A stretch of DNA of 64,000 nucleotides from Acidobacteriaceae bacterium (GCA_903642225.1 CAHJWI010000015.1:18477-82476); one strand, 5' to 3'. Counted from the stretch's first letter, positions 16,625 through 27,419 are shown. Numbers and translations are program-made. The notes: a model not told the origin generated them from the letters alone.

Positions 16625-19600
16625 TTGAGTAAAGTACGGATCAATGATCTGGCACGTGAGCTGGAAGTCAAGAGCAAGAGCATTCTTGACGCGCTCACCG
16701 CAGTCGGAGTAACGGAAAAGAAGACGCACAGCTCATCCATTGAAGAGGACGAGGCAGCAAAGGTGCGTGGACACATCACAGGCGGTCGCGGCTCGTCGCG
16801 CAGCGCATCGCAACAGGCGGATGCACGGCAAAAGGTCGACTTCTCGCGCGCGTCCAAGCCAGGCGACATAGCCCGCGCCATTCTTGAACGGCGACAGGCA
16901 CAGCAGACGGGGCAGGACAGCCGGCCCGCCGTTGCGGTTCCACCGCGTGCTGCTGTGGCAGTCGTCACACCGCCCGCAGTTGTAGCGGCTCGGCCGGCTG
17001 TTGCGGCTCCGCCCGTTCCGTCAGCGCAGCCTGCCTTGTCAGCGCAACCGACTCCTGCTCCGGCCGAAGTTCGTGCAGCCACCCCTGCACCTCCGCCACC
17101 GCGCATGGTCACACCGGCATCCGTTGCCGCAGCTGCACCTCCACCAGCGGTCGTCACCATGCGCCCGCTGCCGCCAACCGTGCCGGTCGTCGCTGCGGCC
17201 CCTGTGCGACAGGTGCCGCTGGCACCGACGCCGCTTCCAACTCGCAATCCGCGAGCAACGCCGTTGATGCCCACTCTGCGCATAGCGCAGCCAAGGACCG
17301 ACGATGTGGCGGCAGATGCACCGCGTCGCAGCATTGTTCCTCAAGCGCGGCAGGCTCCGTCCATCGTGACCCCGGCTCAACGTCCCGTTGTTGCACGTCC
17401 TCCGCTCGGCGCTGCGCGTCCCGGCCAGCCTGCAGGTGAGCGTCCCGCAATTGCAAGTAGCACGCCTCCGCCGCAGGGCGTGGTCGTTGCTCGTCCGCCC
17501 GTCAGTGCTGCGCCTCCTGTGGCTGCAGCACCTCCGCCTCCGCCGCCACCTCCGGTCATTGAGGCAGCTCCGGTTCCAGAAGCTCCGGCAGCACCGGTTC
17601 GCCGCGTGATTATGCCTCAGACTGGTCCGCGGCCGACGTACGCTGCGCCCTCACCGGCGCCCGGCCAGGCACCTCGCCGGCCCATTTTCCAGCGGCCGCC
17701 TACGGGCCCCGGTTCCGTCCCCGGAAGCCGGCCACCGTACAACAGCAGTGGTCCCCGTCCCGGTGGAGGCTACCAGGGAGCGGCAGCACCTGGAGGTCCA
17801 GTGGGCCCTGGCGGCATTCGCCGTCCAATGCATCCCACGCGGACGTACCCGGGTGGACCACCGGCAGGCGGTGCACCTGGGGCCCGACCTGGCTTCGCTC
17901 CTCGGCCCGGTATGGGTACACGACCCGGCTTTGGTGCACGTCCCGGCGCGCCAGGTGGCATGGTTACGGAAGGCGCACCCGGCACGGCCAAACCTGGCAT
18001 GCGTCCGGCTGCACGCAAGGGCGCGGCCAACAAGAAGCGCTACGAGAAGACCAAAGAAGGCCCGATGAAGGGCTTTGCGCCACCGTCGCGGTTTGGCGGA
18101 GCGCAGGTCCCGATGGGTGAAGTTCCCATCACGCGCGTCATCACGATCACGGAAGGAATTTCAGTAAAAGATCTGGCGGAGAAGCTGGATCTACGCGGCA
18201 AGGATCTGATTGCAACGTTGCTGATGCGCGGCGTCTTTGTCACCGTGAATCAGTCGCTCGACAACGAACTAGTCAAGGCCGTCGCTGCCAGCTTTGGCGC
18301 AGACGCTCAAATCCAGACCGTCGAAGAGCAGTTGGAAAACGAGGCAATCGAGGGCCTGTTGGAAGACACGACCGGTATGGTCGAGGTCATCCGGCCGCCG
18401 GTCGTTACCGTCATGGGTCACGTGGACCACGGCAAGACTTCCCTGCTCGACGCGATTCGTTCGACCGACGTCGCAAGTGGCGAAGCCGGTGGAATCACGC
18501 AGCACATCGGTGCATACAAGGTTCACGTCACGAAGCCGGATTCCCCGGCATTCGGTCGCGAGATCGTCTTCCTGGACACCCCCGGTCACGAGGCGTTTAC
18601 CCGCATGCGTGCACGCGGTGCCAAGGTCACGGACATTGTTGTGATCGTGGTTGCGGCAGATGACGGCGTGATGCCGCAGACGATCGAGGCTATCGACCAT
18701 GCGAAGGCGGCCAAGGTACCGATCATTGTTGCAATCAACAAGATCGACAAGCCCGGCGCGGACAGCAGCAAGGTGAAGCAGCAGCTTGCCGAGCGTGGCT
18801 TGCAGCTTGTGGGCTGGGGTGGTGATGTTGAGTTCGTTGAGGTATCGGCGAAGCAGCGTATCAACCTTGACGGTCTCGAGGAGATGATCTGCCTTGTCGC
18901 CGACACCAACGCGCAGAAGGCAATTCCGGAGCGTCCGGCGGTTGGTACCGTTATCGAAGCCAAGCTCGACCGCGGCCGTGGAGCAGTTGCATCGATTCTG
19001 GTGCAGAACGGGACGTTGCGCACGGGCGACAGCTACATCGTTGGCAATACCTTCGGTAAGATCCGCGCCATGTTCGACGACCGTGGGCGTCCCATCGAGT
19101 CTGCCGGACCGTCGACACCCGTTGAGATCCTGGGTCTGGAGTCGATTCCAGATGCAGGCGACACGTTTATCGTGATGGCCGACCGCGACAAGGCAAAGGG
19201 GATCGCGCAGTACCGCAAGCTTAAGGAGCGCGAAGCCGCTCTTGCCAAGTCGAGCCGCGTTTCCCTGGAAGGCCTTGCCGAGCAGATTCGTACGGCAGGC
19301 GTCAAGGACCTCAACATCATCCTCAAGGGCGATGTGCAGGGTTCAGTCCAGGTGCTGGAAGACAGCCTGCACCGCATGTCGACCGAGAAGGTTCGCCTTC
19401 GCGTTCTCCATTCGGGCGTGGGTGCCATTACCGAGAGCGATGTGCTGCTGGCGGCGGCGTCGAACGCGATCATCATCGGTTTCAACGTGCGGCCGGAGCG
19501 CAAGGCGCAGGATCTGGCGGACCAGGACAACGTGGAAATCCGTCTGCACTCGATCATTTACGAGTTGCAGGACGAGATGACCAAGGCGATGCTTGGGCTG

Positions 19601-20014
19601 CTGGAGCCGGTCTTCCGAGAGAACTATCTTGGCCGTGCAGAGGTTCTGCAGGTGTTCAAGATCACCAAGGTTGGCCAGATTGCCGGTTGCGCGGTGCGCG
19701 ATGGCGAAATCAAGCGCAACGCACAGGTTCGCCTGATGCGCGATGGGGTCGAAGTCTGGAAGGGCAAGATCCAGAACCTGAAGCGCAACAAGGACGATGC
19801 CAGCGAAGTGCGCGCCGGCATGGAGTGCGGTATCGATCTGGGTCAGCGCGACATCCGTGCGGGCGACCTGATCGAAGCGTTTGCCACGGAAAAGTTGGCA
19901 GACGAACTTGGCGGTAACGTAGCCGACATGAAGGCAGCGGCAGCAAAACAGGCCGCAGCCGCCGCAGCCAAGGCCGAAGCAGAAGCAGAACAACCGGTGG
20001 AAGCGACAGCCTAG
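16625..20014 (+). CDS. infB: Translation initiation factor IF-2
   Basis: GTPase that brings initiator tRNA to the 30S subunit. The G1 motif [12 protein letters not shown] lies near residue 600, followed by [16 protein letters not shown] (G3) and NKIDKPGAD (G4); domains II-IV complete the C-terminus. The N-terminus has the IF2N helical domain, then about 400 residues of Pro/Ala/Val/Gly/Arg-rich sequence, after which the second IF2N-like block appears ([22 protein letters not shown]). 1129 residues is long for the family, all due to this linker. TTG start at 16625 with GAGGG upstream. rbfA and truB do not follow. Confidence 0.97.
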   Translation: MSKVRINDLARELEVKSKSILDALTAVGVTEKKTHSSSIEEDEAAKVRGHITGGRGSSRSASQQADARQKVDFSRASKPGDIARAILERRQAQQTGQDSRPAVAVPPRAAVAVVTPPAVVAARPAVAAPPVPSAQPALSAQPTPAPAEVRAATPAPPPPRMVTPASVAAAAPPPAVVTMRPLPPTVPVVAAAPVRQVPLAPTPLPTRNPRATPLMPTLRIAQPRTDDVAADAPRRSIVPQARQAPSIVTPAQRPVVARPPLGAARPGQPAGERPAIASSTPPPQGVVVARPPVSAAPPVAAAPPPPPPPPVIEAAPVPEAPAAPVRRVIMPQTGPRPTYAAPSPAPGQAPRRPIFQRPPTGPGSVPGSRPPYNSSGPRPGGGYQGAAAPGGPVGPGGIRRPMHPTRTYPGGPPAGGAPGARPGFAPRPGMGTRPGFGARPGAPGGMVTEGAPGTAKPGMRPAARKGAANKKRYEKTKEGPMKGFAPPSRFGGAQVPMGEVPITRVITITEGISVKDLAEKLDLRGKDLIATLLMRGVFVTVNQSLDNELVKAVAASFGADAQIQTVEEQLENEAIEGLLEDTTGMVEVIRPPVVTVMGHVDHGKTSLLDAIRSTDVASGEAGGITQHIGAYKVHVTKPDSPAFGREIVFLDTPGHEAFTRMRARGAKVTDIVVIVVAADDGVMPQTIEAIDHAKAAKVPIIVAINKIDKPGADSSKVKQQLAERGLQLVGWGGDVEFVEVSAKQRINLDGLEEMICLVADTNAQKAIPERPAVGTVIEAKLDRGRGAVASILVQNGTLRTGDSYIVGNTFGKIRAMFDDRGRPIESAGPSTPVEILGLESIPDAGDTFIVMADRDKAKGIAQYRKLKEREAALAKSSRVSLEGLAEQIRTAGVKDLNIILKGDVQGSVQVLEDSLHRMSTEKVRLRVLHSGVGAITESDVLLAAASNAIIIGFNVRPERKAQDLADQDNVEIRLHSIIYELQDEMTKAMLGLLEPVFRENYLGRAEVLQVFKITKVGQIAGCAVRDGEIKRNAQVRLMRDGVEVWKGKIQNLKRNKDDASEVRAGMECGIDLGQRDIRAGDLIEAFATEKLADELGGNVADMKAAAAKQAAAAAAKAEAEAEQPVEATA

Positions 20015-20030
20015 TTCTTCGACGTGGGTC

Positions 20031-20067
20031 AACAGCAAAGCCGGGACGGTGTCCCGGCTTTGCTGTT
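20031..20067. terminator. Bidirectional terminator between infB and the TonB-type gene
   Basis: A 17-bp perfect stem around the loop GGT (AACAGCAAAGCCGGGAC and its complement), with a T-run on the plus strand (TTTTG). It lies 17 bases after the infB stop and 8 bases from the stop of the convergent gene. Confidence 0.9.
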
Positions 20068-20074
20068 TTGCTTG

Positions 20075-23000
20075 TCAAAAGAGAAGCTTGGCGGCGAGCT
20101 GGAGCTGGCGTGCACCCTGAGTGGTGGCAAAGGCCTGGTTCTTGTACAGCGAGACATAGGGGGACTGGGACACGTCGTTTGCGCCGGCCAGGTTCAGATA
20201 GCTGTTGGAGTGGTTCAGGACGTTGTACACCTCTGCGCGAAGCTGGAGGGAGAAGCGTTCGGTGAGGGCAATACGCTTGTTTAGATCGGCATTGAAGCTA
20301 AACTGCCCCGGTCCGCGAAAAGCGTTGCGCGCGGTCATACCGCCGGGGAAAGTATCGGTGCCGTTGACGATTGTGGGCAAGTCAGCTTGACCGGCGACCG
20401 GGTCGGCATAGCTGCCGTAGGCTGCGGTGTTGCGGATGGTTGTGGTGGCAGAGGTGTAGTAGGCGGGAAAGTTGATATAGGCAAATTTGTCTGCCACCCC
20501 GGCGATGGGCGCGGAGTCAGCGGTTCGCTGGTAGCTGGGTGCGTGCACGAAGCGGGCCCGGGGGCAGGCGGTACTGTAGGTGAGACCGCAGTCGTAGACG
20601 GTGAAGGGCGTGCCGGTGGAGGCCTGGAAGATGCCGCCGAACTCCCATCCGCCAGCAAGGCGTTGCCACAGGGCCTGATTCTTAAAAGACGAGCCACGGA
20701 AGGGCAGCTCGTAGACGACCGAGGTGGAGATGCGGTGTTTGGCATCGAAGTCGGAGTTGCCGTGATCGACAGCATGATTGAACGGGTCGAAGTAGGCCAC
20801 GCCGCCGACATCCGCGTTGGACTGGCCGTCGGTGAAGGTGGAGCTGGTGTTGTCGGTGGAATGGGAGTACGTGTAGTTGGCGGTGAAGGTTAGACCGCTG
20901 GCAAACAGGTTGCTCGCACGGGCAAAGGTGTTCAGGCCGCTGTAGTAGCTGTCACCGTCGGCACCGCGGACGTTGATGGAGGAGTACTGCGGGTTGAGGC
21001 GGTTGGTGCTGGTAGCCCCGGAAGGGACGTACCTGGCAGCGTCACCCTCGTACACCCGGCCGTAGTAACTGCGATTGTAGTTAGCAATGGAGTAGTTGTG
21101 GATGCCCCTTGAACCGGAGAAGGCCGCGCCGACGGTGAGGTTACCGGCAAGCTGGTGTTCGAGTGCAAGCGTGTAGAACTGCGCGTATGCAGGCTTGATG
21201 CGCGGGTCGACGGCGCGAACGGTAGCCGGAGGAATGGCCTTGGTAGTGCCGGTGCCGCTGCTGAAGGTACCAAGGACGCCAGTGCTGATGGGGATGGGTG
21301 CACCCACGTCTGCATTGGTAAAGCTGATGGCGAGCTGGCCGGGCGGGTTGAGGGCCACGTTGAAGGTGACGTTGCCGAAGTTGCGCTCGTAGCTGATGCC
21401 GTAACCACCGCGAAGGCTGGTTTTGCCATCGCCAAACAGGTCGTATGCGAAGGAAACGTGGGGGGCGAACTGGCGGTAATTGGTATTCCAGAGTTTGCCG
21501 CCGGGGTTTTGCACGCCGGCGGGAGCAGCGGTGTTCACGTTAAGGATCCTGCCGGCGCGGATGCGGTCCTGCAGTGAGCCGGCAGTTCCGAAGTAGAAGT
21601 TGGAGTCTAACGCGGAGTTCTTGTTGTGCTGGGTGCCATAAATTTCGTAGCGGAGACCAGCCGCCAGGGTGAGGCGAGATGTGGCGCGAAAGCTGTCGTT
21701 GAAGAAAGCCGCGCCTTCGTTGTAGCGGTTGGAGCGCGAGAAATTGGGCTGAGCGATGGGAGTCGTGACAGTACAGGCAGGGGTTTGGACGGTGCGGCCG
21801 GTGACCAGGTCTTTGACACAGGGGAACTTGCCTTGTGGGTCGATGTTGGCCTGGAAAAAGTTTACGCCGCCGCCAACGAAGTTGACGAGGGCTCCAGCGG
21901 TACCGGACTGCACGAGCGAGGCCTGCGAATTGTTGTAAAGAGCGTATGTGTGGTTGTCGTGGATGAGGGTATATTGGCCTCCGAAGGTCAGGGTGTGTCG
22001 ACCGTGAAGCGCGGTAAGTATGGGGCTAACGGTGCTGTTGTTCTGGGGACCGCCAGCGGGAAGGGCGCTTCCGGCATTCTTCTCGTTGTAGCCGGGGAAG
22101 ACGATCTGATTGCTGCCGACGATTGGTGTGCGGTCGGAATTAACGAAAAGGCTGGGGCCGGCGGGGTTCGCACCAAGCGGCTGGTTGCTGTTGTAGCGGA
22201 GCAGGCCGATCTGGAGTTGGGCTGTAAGCCGGTCAGAGAAGGTGTGGGTCAGACCGTAAACGAGGTTCTGGCTACGGATAGTCTGGCCAGTGTCGTAGCC
22301 GGCGTATGGGCTGTCGTTGACCGCGCCGGAGAAGTAGGCCAAGTTGTACAACACGTAGCGGCCATACATTTGTGTGCGGCTGGTTGCATTCAGGTCAAGC
22401 CGACCAAAGACGTTGTACGTGTTCTGCGGAATGCCGCCGCCGGTGTCGACCGGGACGGTGACGTTCACCTGCTGCAGGACGGGAAAGTTGTCGGTGAAGA
22501 CGCTAGGTTGGGCACTCTCAAGGGTGTTGCGGTCGGGAGCGAAGGCTGTGCTGATGGCTCCGGGTGCGCCGCCGATCTGGCCGAGGGTGAGGACCTGGCC
22601 TGTAGCGCTGCCGCTAATGGCGCCAAACTTGCCGAAAAAAGCCTGTGTATTGGAGTTGGACGCAGCGATGAATTGCGCGGTGGGAACGTAATACTGGTTG
22701 GTGCCGCTGCTGCGGACGCGGGTCCACTCTGTGTTCTGGAAAAAGAAGAGCTTGCTTCTGGTGGCAGGGACCGGACCGCCGATGGAGTAGCCAAAGGCGT
22801 TGCGAACAAAGCGGCCCAGGGGAATGCCGTTGCTGTTGTTGTAGTAGGTGTTGGCGGCGAAGGTGGACGGGCGATAGAACTCGTACGCAGTGCCGTGGAA
22901 GGTGCCGGTGCCGGAGCGTGTCACGACGTTGACGACGCCACCGGAGGCGCGGCCGTATTCCGGGCCGTAGTTCCCTGTGATGACGCGGTACTCCTGCACG

Positions 23001-23620
23001 GAGTCGACGGGAACTACGGTGGCAACGTTGACGGCAAAGAGATTGGTGTTTTCAATGCCATCCAGAAGGATTTCCGTGGAGGCGGAGCGGGCACCATTGA
23101 TGTTGAAGCCGACGCCGCGGCTGGTGGCGCTGGGGTCTGCGGTGACCGAGCCGGAGAGCGCGACAAAGTCGTAGGGATTGCGGGTTTGCGAGGGCAGCTC
23201 CAGCAGCTGCTGCGTGTCGACCACCTGGGAATTTTCTGCATTTTGCAGGTTAATGCCGGAGAGGGCGTTGGCCGCAACCTGAACCGTTTCCGAAGTGCCG
23301 ACAGAGAGCCTGATATCGACCTTGTTAGAGGAGCCGACGGAGACAATGAGGGCGGCCTGAGAGGTCGCAAAGTCTAAGGCAGAGACACGTAGGTCGTACT
23401 GCTGTGGTGCAAGACCTTCCACGCCGTAGGTGCCGGATGTATCGGTCGCGGTGGTGCGGCTGCTGCCGGTTGTGACGCTTGTAATTCTCACGGTTGCGCC
23501 GGAGATCAATGCTCCGGTCGCGTCTGTGACCGTGCCTGTGACCCGGCCGTTCTGCGATTGGGCCATAACGGATCCGGCGCTAAGAACGGCACCTATGGCG
23601 GCGAGAGTGTGCAGGCGCAA
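20075..23620 (-). CDS. TonB-dependent receptor-like protein with carboxypeptidase regulatory domain
   Basis: A 1181-residue outer membrane protein with a signal peptide (VMAQSQ) and a carboxypeptidase regulatory-like beta domain at residues 25-105 (GRVTGTVTDATGALISGATVRI). A plug region follows (NGARSASTEILLDGIENTN...VDSVQEYRVITGNYGPEYGRASGGVVNVVTRSGTG) and then a long barrel ending in the aromatic-poor KLLF. This is the Oar-like architecture expanded in Acidobacteriota. It has no clear TonB box I can point to. Ligand unknown; uptake of polymers or adhesion are the usual guesses. It is monocistronic on the minus strand, ending at the shared terminator. Confidence 0.92.
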   Translation of the reverse strand: MRLHTLAAIGAVLSAGSVMAQSQNGRVTGTVTDATGALISGATVRITSVTTGSSRTTATDTSGTYGVEGLAPQQYDLRVSALDFATSQAALIVSVGSSNKVDIRLSVGTSETVQVAANALSGINLQNAENSQVVDTQQLLELPSQTRNPYDFVALSGSVTADPSATSRGVGFNINGARSASTEILLDGIENTNLFAVNVATVVPVDSVQEYRVITGNYGPEYGRASGGVVNVVTRSGTGTFHGTAYEFYRPSTFAANTYYNNSNGIPLGRFVRNAFGYSIGGPVPATRSKLFFFQNTEWTRVRSSGTNQYYVPTAQFIAASNSNTQAFFGKFGAISGSATGQVLTLGQIGGAPGAISTAFAPDRNTLESAQPSVFTDNFPVLQQVNVTVPVDTGGGIPQNTYNVFGRLDLNATSRTQMYGRYVLYNLAYFSGAVNDSPYAGYDTGQTIRSQNLVYGLTHTFSDRLTAQLQIGLLRYNSNQPLGANPAGPSLFVNSDRTPIVGSNQIVFPGYNEKNAGSALPAGGPQNNSTVSPILTALHGRHTLTFGGQYTLIHDNHTYALYNNSQASLVQSGTAGALVNFVGGGVNFFQANIDPQGKFPCVKDLVTGRTVQTPACTVTTPIAQPNFSRSNRYNEGAAFFNDSFRATSRLTLAAGLRYEIYGTQHNKNSALDSNFYFGTAGSLQDRIRAGRILNVNTAAPAGVQNPGGKLWNTNYRQFAPHVSFAYDLFGDGKTSLRGGYGISYERNFGNVTFNVALNPPGQLAISFTNADVGAPIPISTGVLGTFSSGTGTTKAIPPATVRAVDPRIKPAYAQFYTLALEHQLAGNLTVGAAFSGSRGIHNYSIANYNRSYYGRVYEGDAARYVPSGATSTNRLNPQYSSINVRGADGDSYYSGLNTFARASNLFASGLTFTANYTYSHSTDNTSSTFTDGQSNADVGGVAYFDPFNHAVDHGNSDFDAKHRISTSVVYELPFRGSSFKNQALWQRLAGGWEFGGIFQASTGTPFTVYDCGLTYSTACPRARFVHAPSYQRTADSAPIAGVADKFAYINFPAYYTSATTTIRNTAAYGSYADPVAGQADLPTIVNGTDTFPGGMTARNAFRGPGQFSFNADLNKRIALTERFSLQLRAEVYNVLNHSNSYLNLAGANDVSQSPYVSLYKNQAFATTQGARQLQLAAKLLF

Positions 23621-23685
23621 GGGGCCTCCGTTTGTCGCATGAGGGGAACAGGGGCGAGCTGGCTCACGCTTGCGTGGAAGTGCGA

Positions 23686-24471
23686 TTAGAGGTTAAGCCC
23701 CTTAAAGATTCGCTCAGGCACAGCGCGAATGATGGCCATTATGGGTGCCCAAATGACAGGGGTGTAGAGAGTGTCAGTCCGCTTATCGACGGCCTTGGCG
23801 ATTTCCGCGGCAACCTTGTCGGGATCGGCAAATTTCTCGCTGCCCTTCATGCCGGCAGTCATGCTGGTTTTAACGGGGCCGGGTTTGACGGTGAGAACGT
23901 GAACACCTTCGCGATCAACCCGGTTGCGGAGGCCGCCGAGGAAGGCGGTGAGGCCGGCTTTGGAGGAGCCGTAGACGTAGTTGGACTTGCGACCGCGCTC
24001 GCCGGCGACGCTGCTGAGGACGGCAAGGGTGCCGTGTCCCTGCTTGACCATAAAGTTGGCGAGCCAGGTGAGGAGCGAGACGGGGACGGTGTAGTTGGTG
24101 TGCAGTATTTGGAGGGCGTGGTTGGTGTCCTGCTCGGCGGTGGGCTGGTCGCCGAGGATGCCGACGGCAAGGTAGGCGACGTCGAGGCCGTTGAGGGCTT
24201 CCACGGCGCGGGCACAGAGTACCGGGTGCTCCTCGACGTTGTCGAGATTGGCGACGGCGGTGTCCACCAGAGCGGCTCCGCGGACTTTGAGGTCGGCGGC
24301 GACGGCGGCGAGGCGGTCGGAATTGCGGGCAACAAGAAAGAGGGATGCGCCTTCGCGGGCCCAGATGCGGGCCGTAGCTTCTGCAATGCCGGAGGTGGCG
24401 CCGAAAATAATGATCTTGCGTGGGGTGTGAGTGAGATCGCGGCGGGGAAGGGTGGGTTCAGTGTCGGGCAT
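23686..24471 (-). CDS. SDR reductase, DprE2-like
   Basis: Short-chain dehydrogenase of 261 residues: Rossmann start IIIFGATSGIAEATAR, N-A-x-G-like region, and catalytic YGSSKAG (Tyr and Lys). The length and context fit DprE2, the NADH-dependent 2'-keto reductase that completes epimerisation of prenyl-phosphoryl-ribose to arabinose. The DprE1-like gene lies upstream on the same strand with a small membrane gene between. The SDR call is firm; the DprE2 role rests on the neighbour and is an inference. Confidence 0.8.
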   Translation of the reverse strand: MPDTEPTLPRRDLTHTPRKIIIFGATSGIAEATARIWAREGASLFLVARNSDRLAAVAADLKVRGAALVDTAVANLDNVEEHPVLCARAVEALNGLDVAYLAVGILGDQPTAEQDTNHALQILHTNYTVPVSLLTWLANFMVKQGHGTLAVLSSVAGERGRKSNYVYGSSKAGLTAFLGGLRNRVDREGVHVLTVKPGPVKTSMTAGMKGSEKFADPDKVAAEIAKAVDKRTDTLYTPVIWAPIMAIIRAVPERIFKGLNL

Positions 24472-24569
24472 TATTCCTCTAAAAAGTTTGTGCTACTCCG
24501 AACCCGCCTGGTGACGCATCCGGGTGGCAGATCGAGGTGAGGCAGGCGGTACTGCGTTTTGATAGAACG

Positions 24570-24815
24570 CTATTGGAGGTGAGTCGCCTTCCATATCGCT
24601 GCGACGATCACAACAGCTGCAAGAGAACTCGTCACGACTCTCTGGGACAGAGTGGATGCATTTTCCGCCCCAGCCTTGCATCCGGGCCAGGGCAATTTAA
24701 CATCGCCACGGACAGCGCCTAAAAGGACAGCTAGACCTCCGACAGCAGCTAGTAAAAAACCCGTCGGACTACTGCTGGATGGCTCATGCAAGAACATACT
24801 CAATATGGGCTGCAC
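24570..24815 (-). CDS. Small two-segment membrane protein in the dprE-like locus
   Basis: 81 residues with hydrophobic segments at about 17-36 and 60-77 joined by a polar loop (RGDVKLPWPGCKAGAENAS). The GTG start at 24815 has an excellent AAGGAGG ribosome site five bases upstream, which supports a real gene. It lies between the DprE1-like and DprE2-like genes on the same strand. I recognise no family; it could anchor or assist the epimerase pair (speculation). Confidence 0.6.
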   Translation of the reverse strand: MQPILSMFLHEPSSSSPTGFLLAAVGGLAVLLGAVRGDVKLPWPGCKAGAENASTLSQRVVTSSLAAVVIVAAIWKATHLQ

Positions 24816-24842
24816 GGTGCCTCCTTGTGAGAAAAGCTGAAT

Positions 24843-26243
24843 CTATCCTACTGCGGTGACGCGCTCCCAGAAGCTGCTGGTAAGCAGGGGGTCTTTGTAA
24901 CGAGCGAACTGTTGCCACTGGGGATAGCTGGTTTGGAACTGCTGCGCGGTCATGCGGGCGTCTTTGGCGGGGTAAAGCTTGCCGCCGAACTCGAGAGTCA
25001 TGCTGGCGAGGCGGTCGAAGAGGGCGAAGGATTTCTCGGGTTTGATGGGGAAGTCGAGTGCAAGGGTGATGCCGGGTTGAGGGAAGCTCATCATGCCGGG
25101 GGAGGGCACGTCGCCGAAGGCTTTGAGGACAGCAAGAAAGCTGGCGAGACCGGACTTTGCGACCTCGTTGAGGATAGCGATGGTGCCTTCGCGCGCATTC
25201 GCCCAGGGAATGGCGTACTGAAACTGCAGCAGGCCGGATTTGCCGTACATGCGGTTCCAGTGGAGGACCTTGTCGAGCGGATAGAAGAAAGGCTCGTAGT
25301 CCTGCAGGGCGCGGACGCAAGGCTTGACCTGCTTGTGGAAGAAAGCAGTGTTGAAGAGGCTGACCGTCGCGGAATTTAGCGCAAAGCCGGGAGCGTCGAA
25401 GGGGAACACGAGTTTCGGCTTGGGTGAGGTGGGGAGCGGGTCCGGAATCTTGCTGTGATCGCCCAGCATAAAAATGCCGCGGGCAAAGTTCTTGCCAGTG
25501 GAGGTGACGTCAACCCAGCTGACCGTGTACTCGACGTGCTTGTACTGCTCGGTGAGGGCGAGAAACTCGTCGACCCCGTGGAACTGGATGCCTTCGTAAT
25601 CGATAAGGCGACTGACGATGGGCTTGAGGCGGAGCTGAATCCAGGTAAGGACGCCGGTAAGACCGAGGCCGCCAATGGTGGCAGCGAACCAGTCGGGGTT
25701 GTCGGTGGGCGAGCAGTGCAGGCGCTGGCCGTCGGAGCGCACGAGCTCAAACTGGGTGACGTGGGAACCAAAGGTGCCGGCGAGGTGGTGGTTCTTGCCA
25801 TGGATGTCGTTGGCGACTGCGCCGCCCAGCGTCACGTACTTCGTGCCCGGACTGACGGGCAGGAACCAGCCGTGGGGTACAGCGAAGTCGAGCAGTTGAG
25901 CGAGAGTCAGGCCGGCTTCGGCGGTGAGGATGCCCTGCTCTTTATCGAAGCTGAGCAGGCGGTTCATGCCGGTGGCGACGAGGAGGTTGCCGTCCTTTAG
26001 AAGGCAGGAGTCGCCATAGCTGCGGCCCATACCGACGGCAAGGGCGCCGGTAGGCATGCCGTTATGGTCCTGCAGAACTTTGGGGTAATCGGTTTGCCAG
26101 GAGAGCGGGACCAGGGTAGAGCCATAGAGGGGGTAGCGGCCCCAGGATTCAAAGGGGACTGGACCCTCAAACTGGTCGTCAATGTCATGCCGGGACGGAG
26201 ATGTGCGGTGCTGCAGTACCGGAGATTCGGGGGTGGTGGCCAT
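24843..26243 (-). CDS. FAD-linked oxidase, DprE1-like
   Basis: A 466-residue flavoprotein of the FAD_binding_4 / ALO family. GMGRSYGDSCL and GGAVANDIHGKNHHLAGTFGSHV are the FAD-binding blocks, and they match the decaprenylphosphoryl-ribose oxidase DprE1 rather than sugar lactone oxidases. The C-terminus has the LDFPIK and AKDAR segments found in DprE1. From memory of mycobacterial DprE1, the Cys that benzothiazinones attack (NICVDF) is Ala here (TLALDF), and the active-site Lys (AKDSR) is kept (AKDAR). It would oxidise a prenyl-phosphoryl-ribose at C2'. It is divergent from the YhaM-like gene with only 33 bases between. Confidence 0.84.
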   Translation of the reverse strand: MATTPESPVLQHRTSPSRHDIDDQFEGPVPFESWGRYPLYGSTLVPLSWQTDYPKVLQDHNGMPTGALAVGMGRSYGDSCLLKDGNLLVATGMNRLLSFDKEQGILTAEAGLTLAQLLDFAVPHGWFLPVSPGTKYVTLGGAVANDIHGKNHHLAGTFGSHVTQFELVRSDGQRLHCSPTDNPDWFAATIGGLGLTGVLTWIQLRLKPIVSRLIDYEGIQFHGVDEFLALTEQYKHVEYTVSWVDVTSTGKNFARGIFMLGDHSKIPDPLPTSPKPKLVFPFDAPGFALNSATVSLFNTAFFHKQVKPCVRALQDYEPFFYPLDKVLHWNRMYGKSGLLQFQYAIPWANAREGTIAILNEVAKSGLASFLAVLKAFGDVPSPGMMSFPQPGITLALDFPIKPEKSFALFDRLASMTLEFGGKLYPAKDARMTAQQFQTSYPQWQQFARYKDPLLTSSFWERVTAVG

Positions 26244-26276
26244 TCACTCAAGGATAGCGTTTTATGCTGGGAGCTG

Positions 26277-27347
26277 ATGAAAGACTTTTACGTTGGCGAA
26301 GCGGCACGGCACGAGAACACGGCTGTTGTCAGTTATTTCCTGTTATCGGCGATTAGCGCACGGGATAAGAAGGGCGGCGGCCAGTACCTGGCGCTGACAC
26401 TGACGGACAAGACAGGCAGCTTCGACGCGCGCATGTGGGAGGAGTTCGCAGGCGTGCTGGAAACGTGCAGCGGCGGCTGTTACGTAAAAGCGCAGGGCCG
26501 CGTCGAGAAGTACCAGGGTCGTTTCCAGATGACATTGCAAAAGTTGCGGCATGCGGCGGAAAGCGAGATCGATGTTGCCGACTTCCAGGCAGTGACGAAG
26601 TATGACATCGACGCGCTTTGGAACGAGTTGAATGGGTATGTGGAGGCGTTTAGAAACGAAGATCTAAGGCGACTGGTGCGGGCGTTTCTCGACGACCCGG
26701 AGTTGGGGCCGGCGTTCAAGTCTGCGCCGGCGGCGAAGATGCTGCACCATGCATGGCTCGGCGGGTTGCTGGAGCATGTGGTCTTCCTGTGCAGGCTGTG
26801 CGGGCGGGTAGCGCCGCAGTATTCGGATGAGGTGGATTCGGATTTACTGATCGCAGGAGCTATTCTGCATGACTTTGGAAAAGTGCGGGAGCTGGCGTGG
26901 AAAAGCGCTTTCAAGTACACCACTGAAGGCCAACTGCTGGGTCACATCACAATCGTGATTGGATTGATCCGGGAGAAGATCGCCGGGCTTCCCGGCTTTC
27001 CAGACCGGCTGCGCGTGCTGGTGGAGCACCTGATCCTGTCGCACCATGGCCGGTACGAGTACGGGTCGCCAAAGCTGCCGATGACGCCGGAGGCCATAGT
27101 GTTCAGCGCACTCGACGACCTGGAAGCGAAAATGCAGAACATGCGTGCGGAGTTCCAGAAGGCAGCGGAAAACGGCAAGGGTGCCGACGAGGTGACAGAG
27201 TACTCACGGAGTATGGAGAGAAATTTGTTGAACAGCCGCGCTTACCTGCAAGGCGAGAGGATTGAGGCAGAGAAGGCGGCAGCGGCTGTGGCACCGCCGA
27301 GTGCAGGCTCGCTCAGCATGCTGCAAAGCCTGTTCGGGCACAAGTAG
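26277..27347 (+). CDS. HD-domain 3'-5' exoribonuclease, YhaM family
   Basis: 356 residues with an N-terminal OB-fold (YFLLSAISARDKKGGGQYLALTLTDKTGSFDARMW), then an HD domain: HHAWLGGLLEHVV, GAILHDFGKV and LILSHHG. YhaM-type enzymes trim RNA 3' ends with divalent metal ions. ATG 26277 is used because upstream codons overlap the divergent DprE1-like gene; GGGAG precedes it. A role in RNA turnover is from the family; no partner is visible here. Confidence 0.86.
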   Translation: MKDFYVGEAARHENTAVVSYFLLSAISARDKKGGGQYLALTLTDKTGSFDARMWEEFAGVLETCSGGCYVKAQGRVEKYQGRFQMTLQKLRHAAESEIDVADFQAVTKYDIDALWNELNGYVEAFRNEDLRRLVRAFLDDPELGPAFKSAPAAKMLHHAWLGGLLEHVVFLCRLCGRVAPQYSDEVDSDLLIAGAILHDFGKVRELAWKSAFKYTTEGQLLGHITIVIGLIREKIAGLPGFPDRLRVLVEHLILSHHGRYEYGSPKLPMTPEAIVFSALDDLEAKMQNMRAEFQKAAENGKGADEVTEYSRSMERNLLNSRAYLQGERIEAEKAAAAVAPPSAGSLSMLQSLFGHK

Positions 27348-27419
27348 CACATAGGCACGGCAGTACAAAGCTCATGGCCTGAATCCAGCACGGGCTTCGA
27401 ACCCGCGTGTTGCAGCGGG

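Noticed and set aside
21626..23377. 583-residue plus-strand ORF opposite the TonB-type gene
   Set aside because: Shadow frame; Gly/Val/Ala-rich without motifs, while the minus-strand frame has clear receptor domains.
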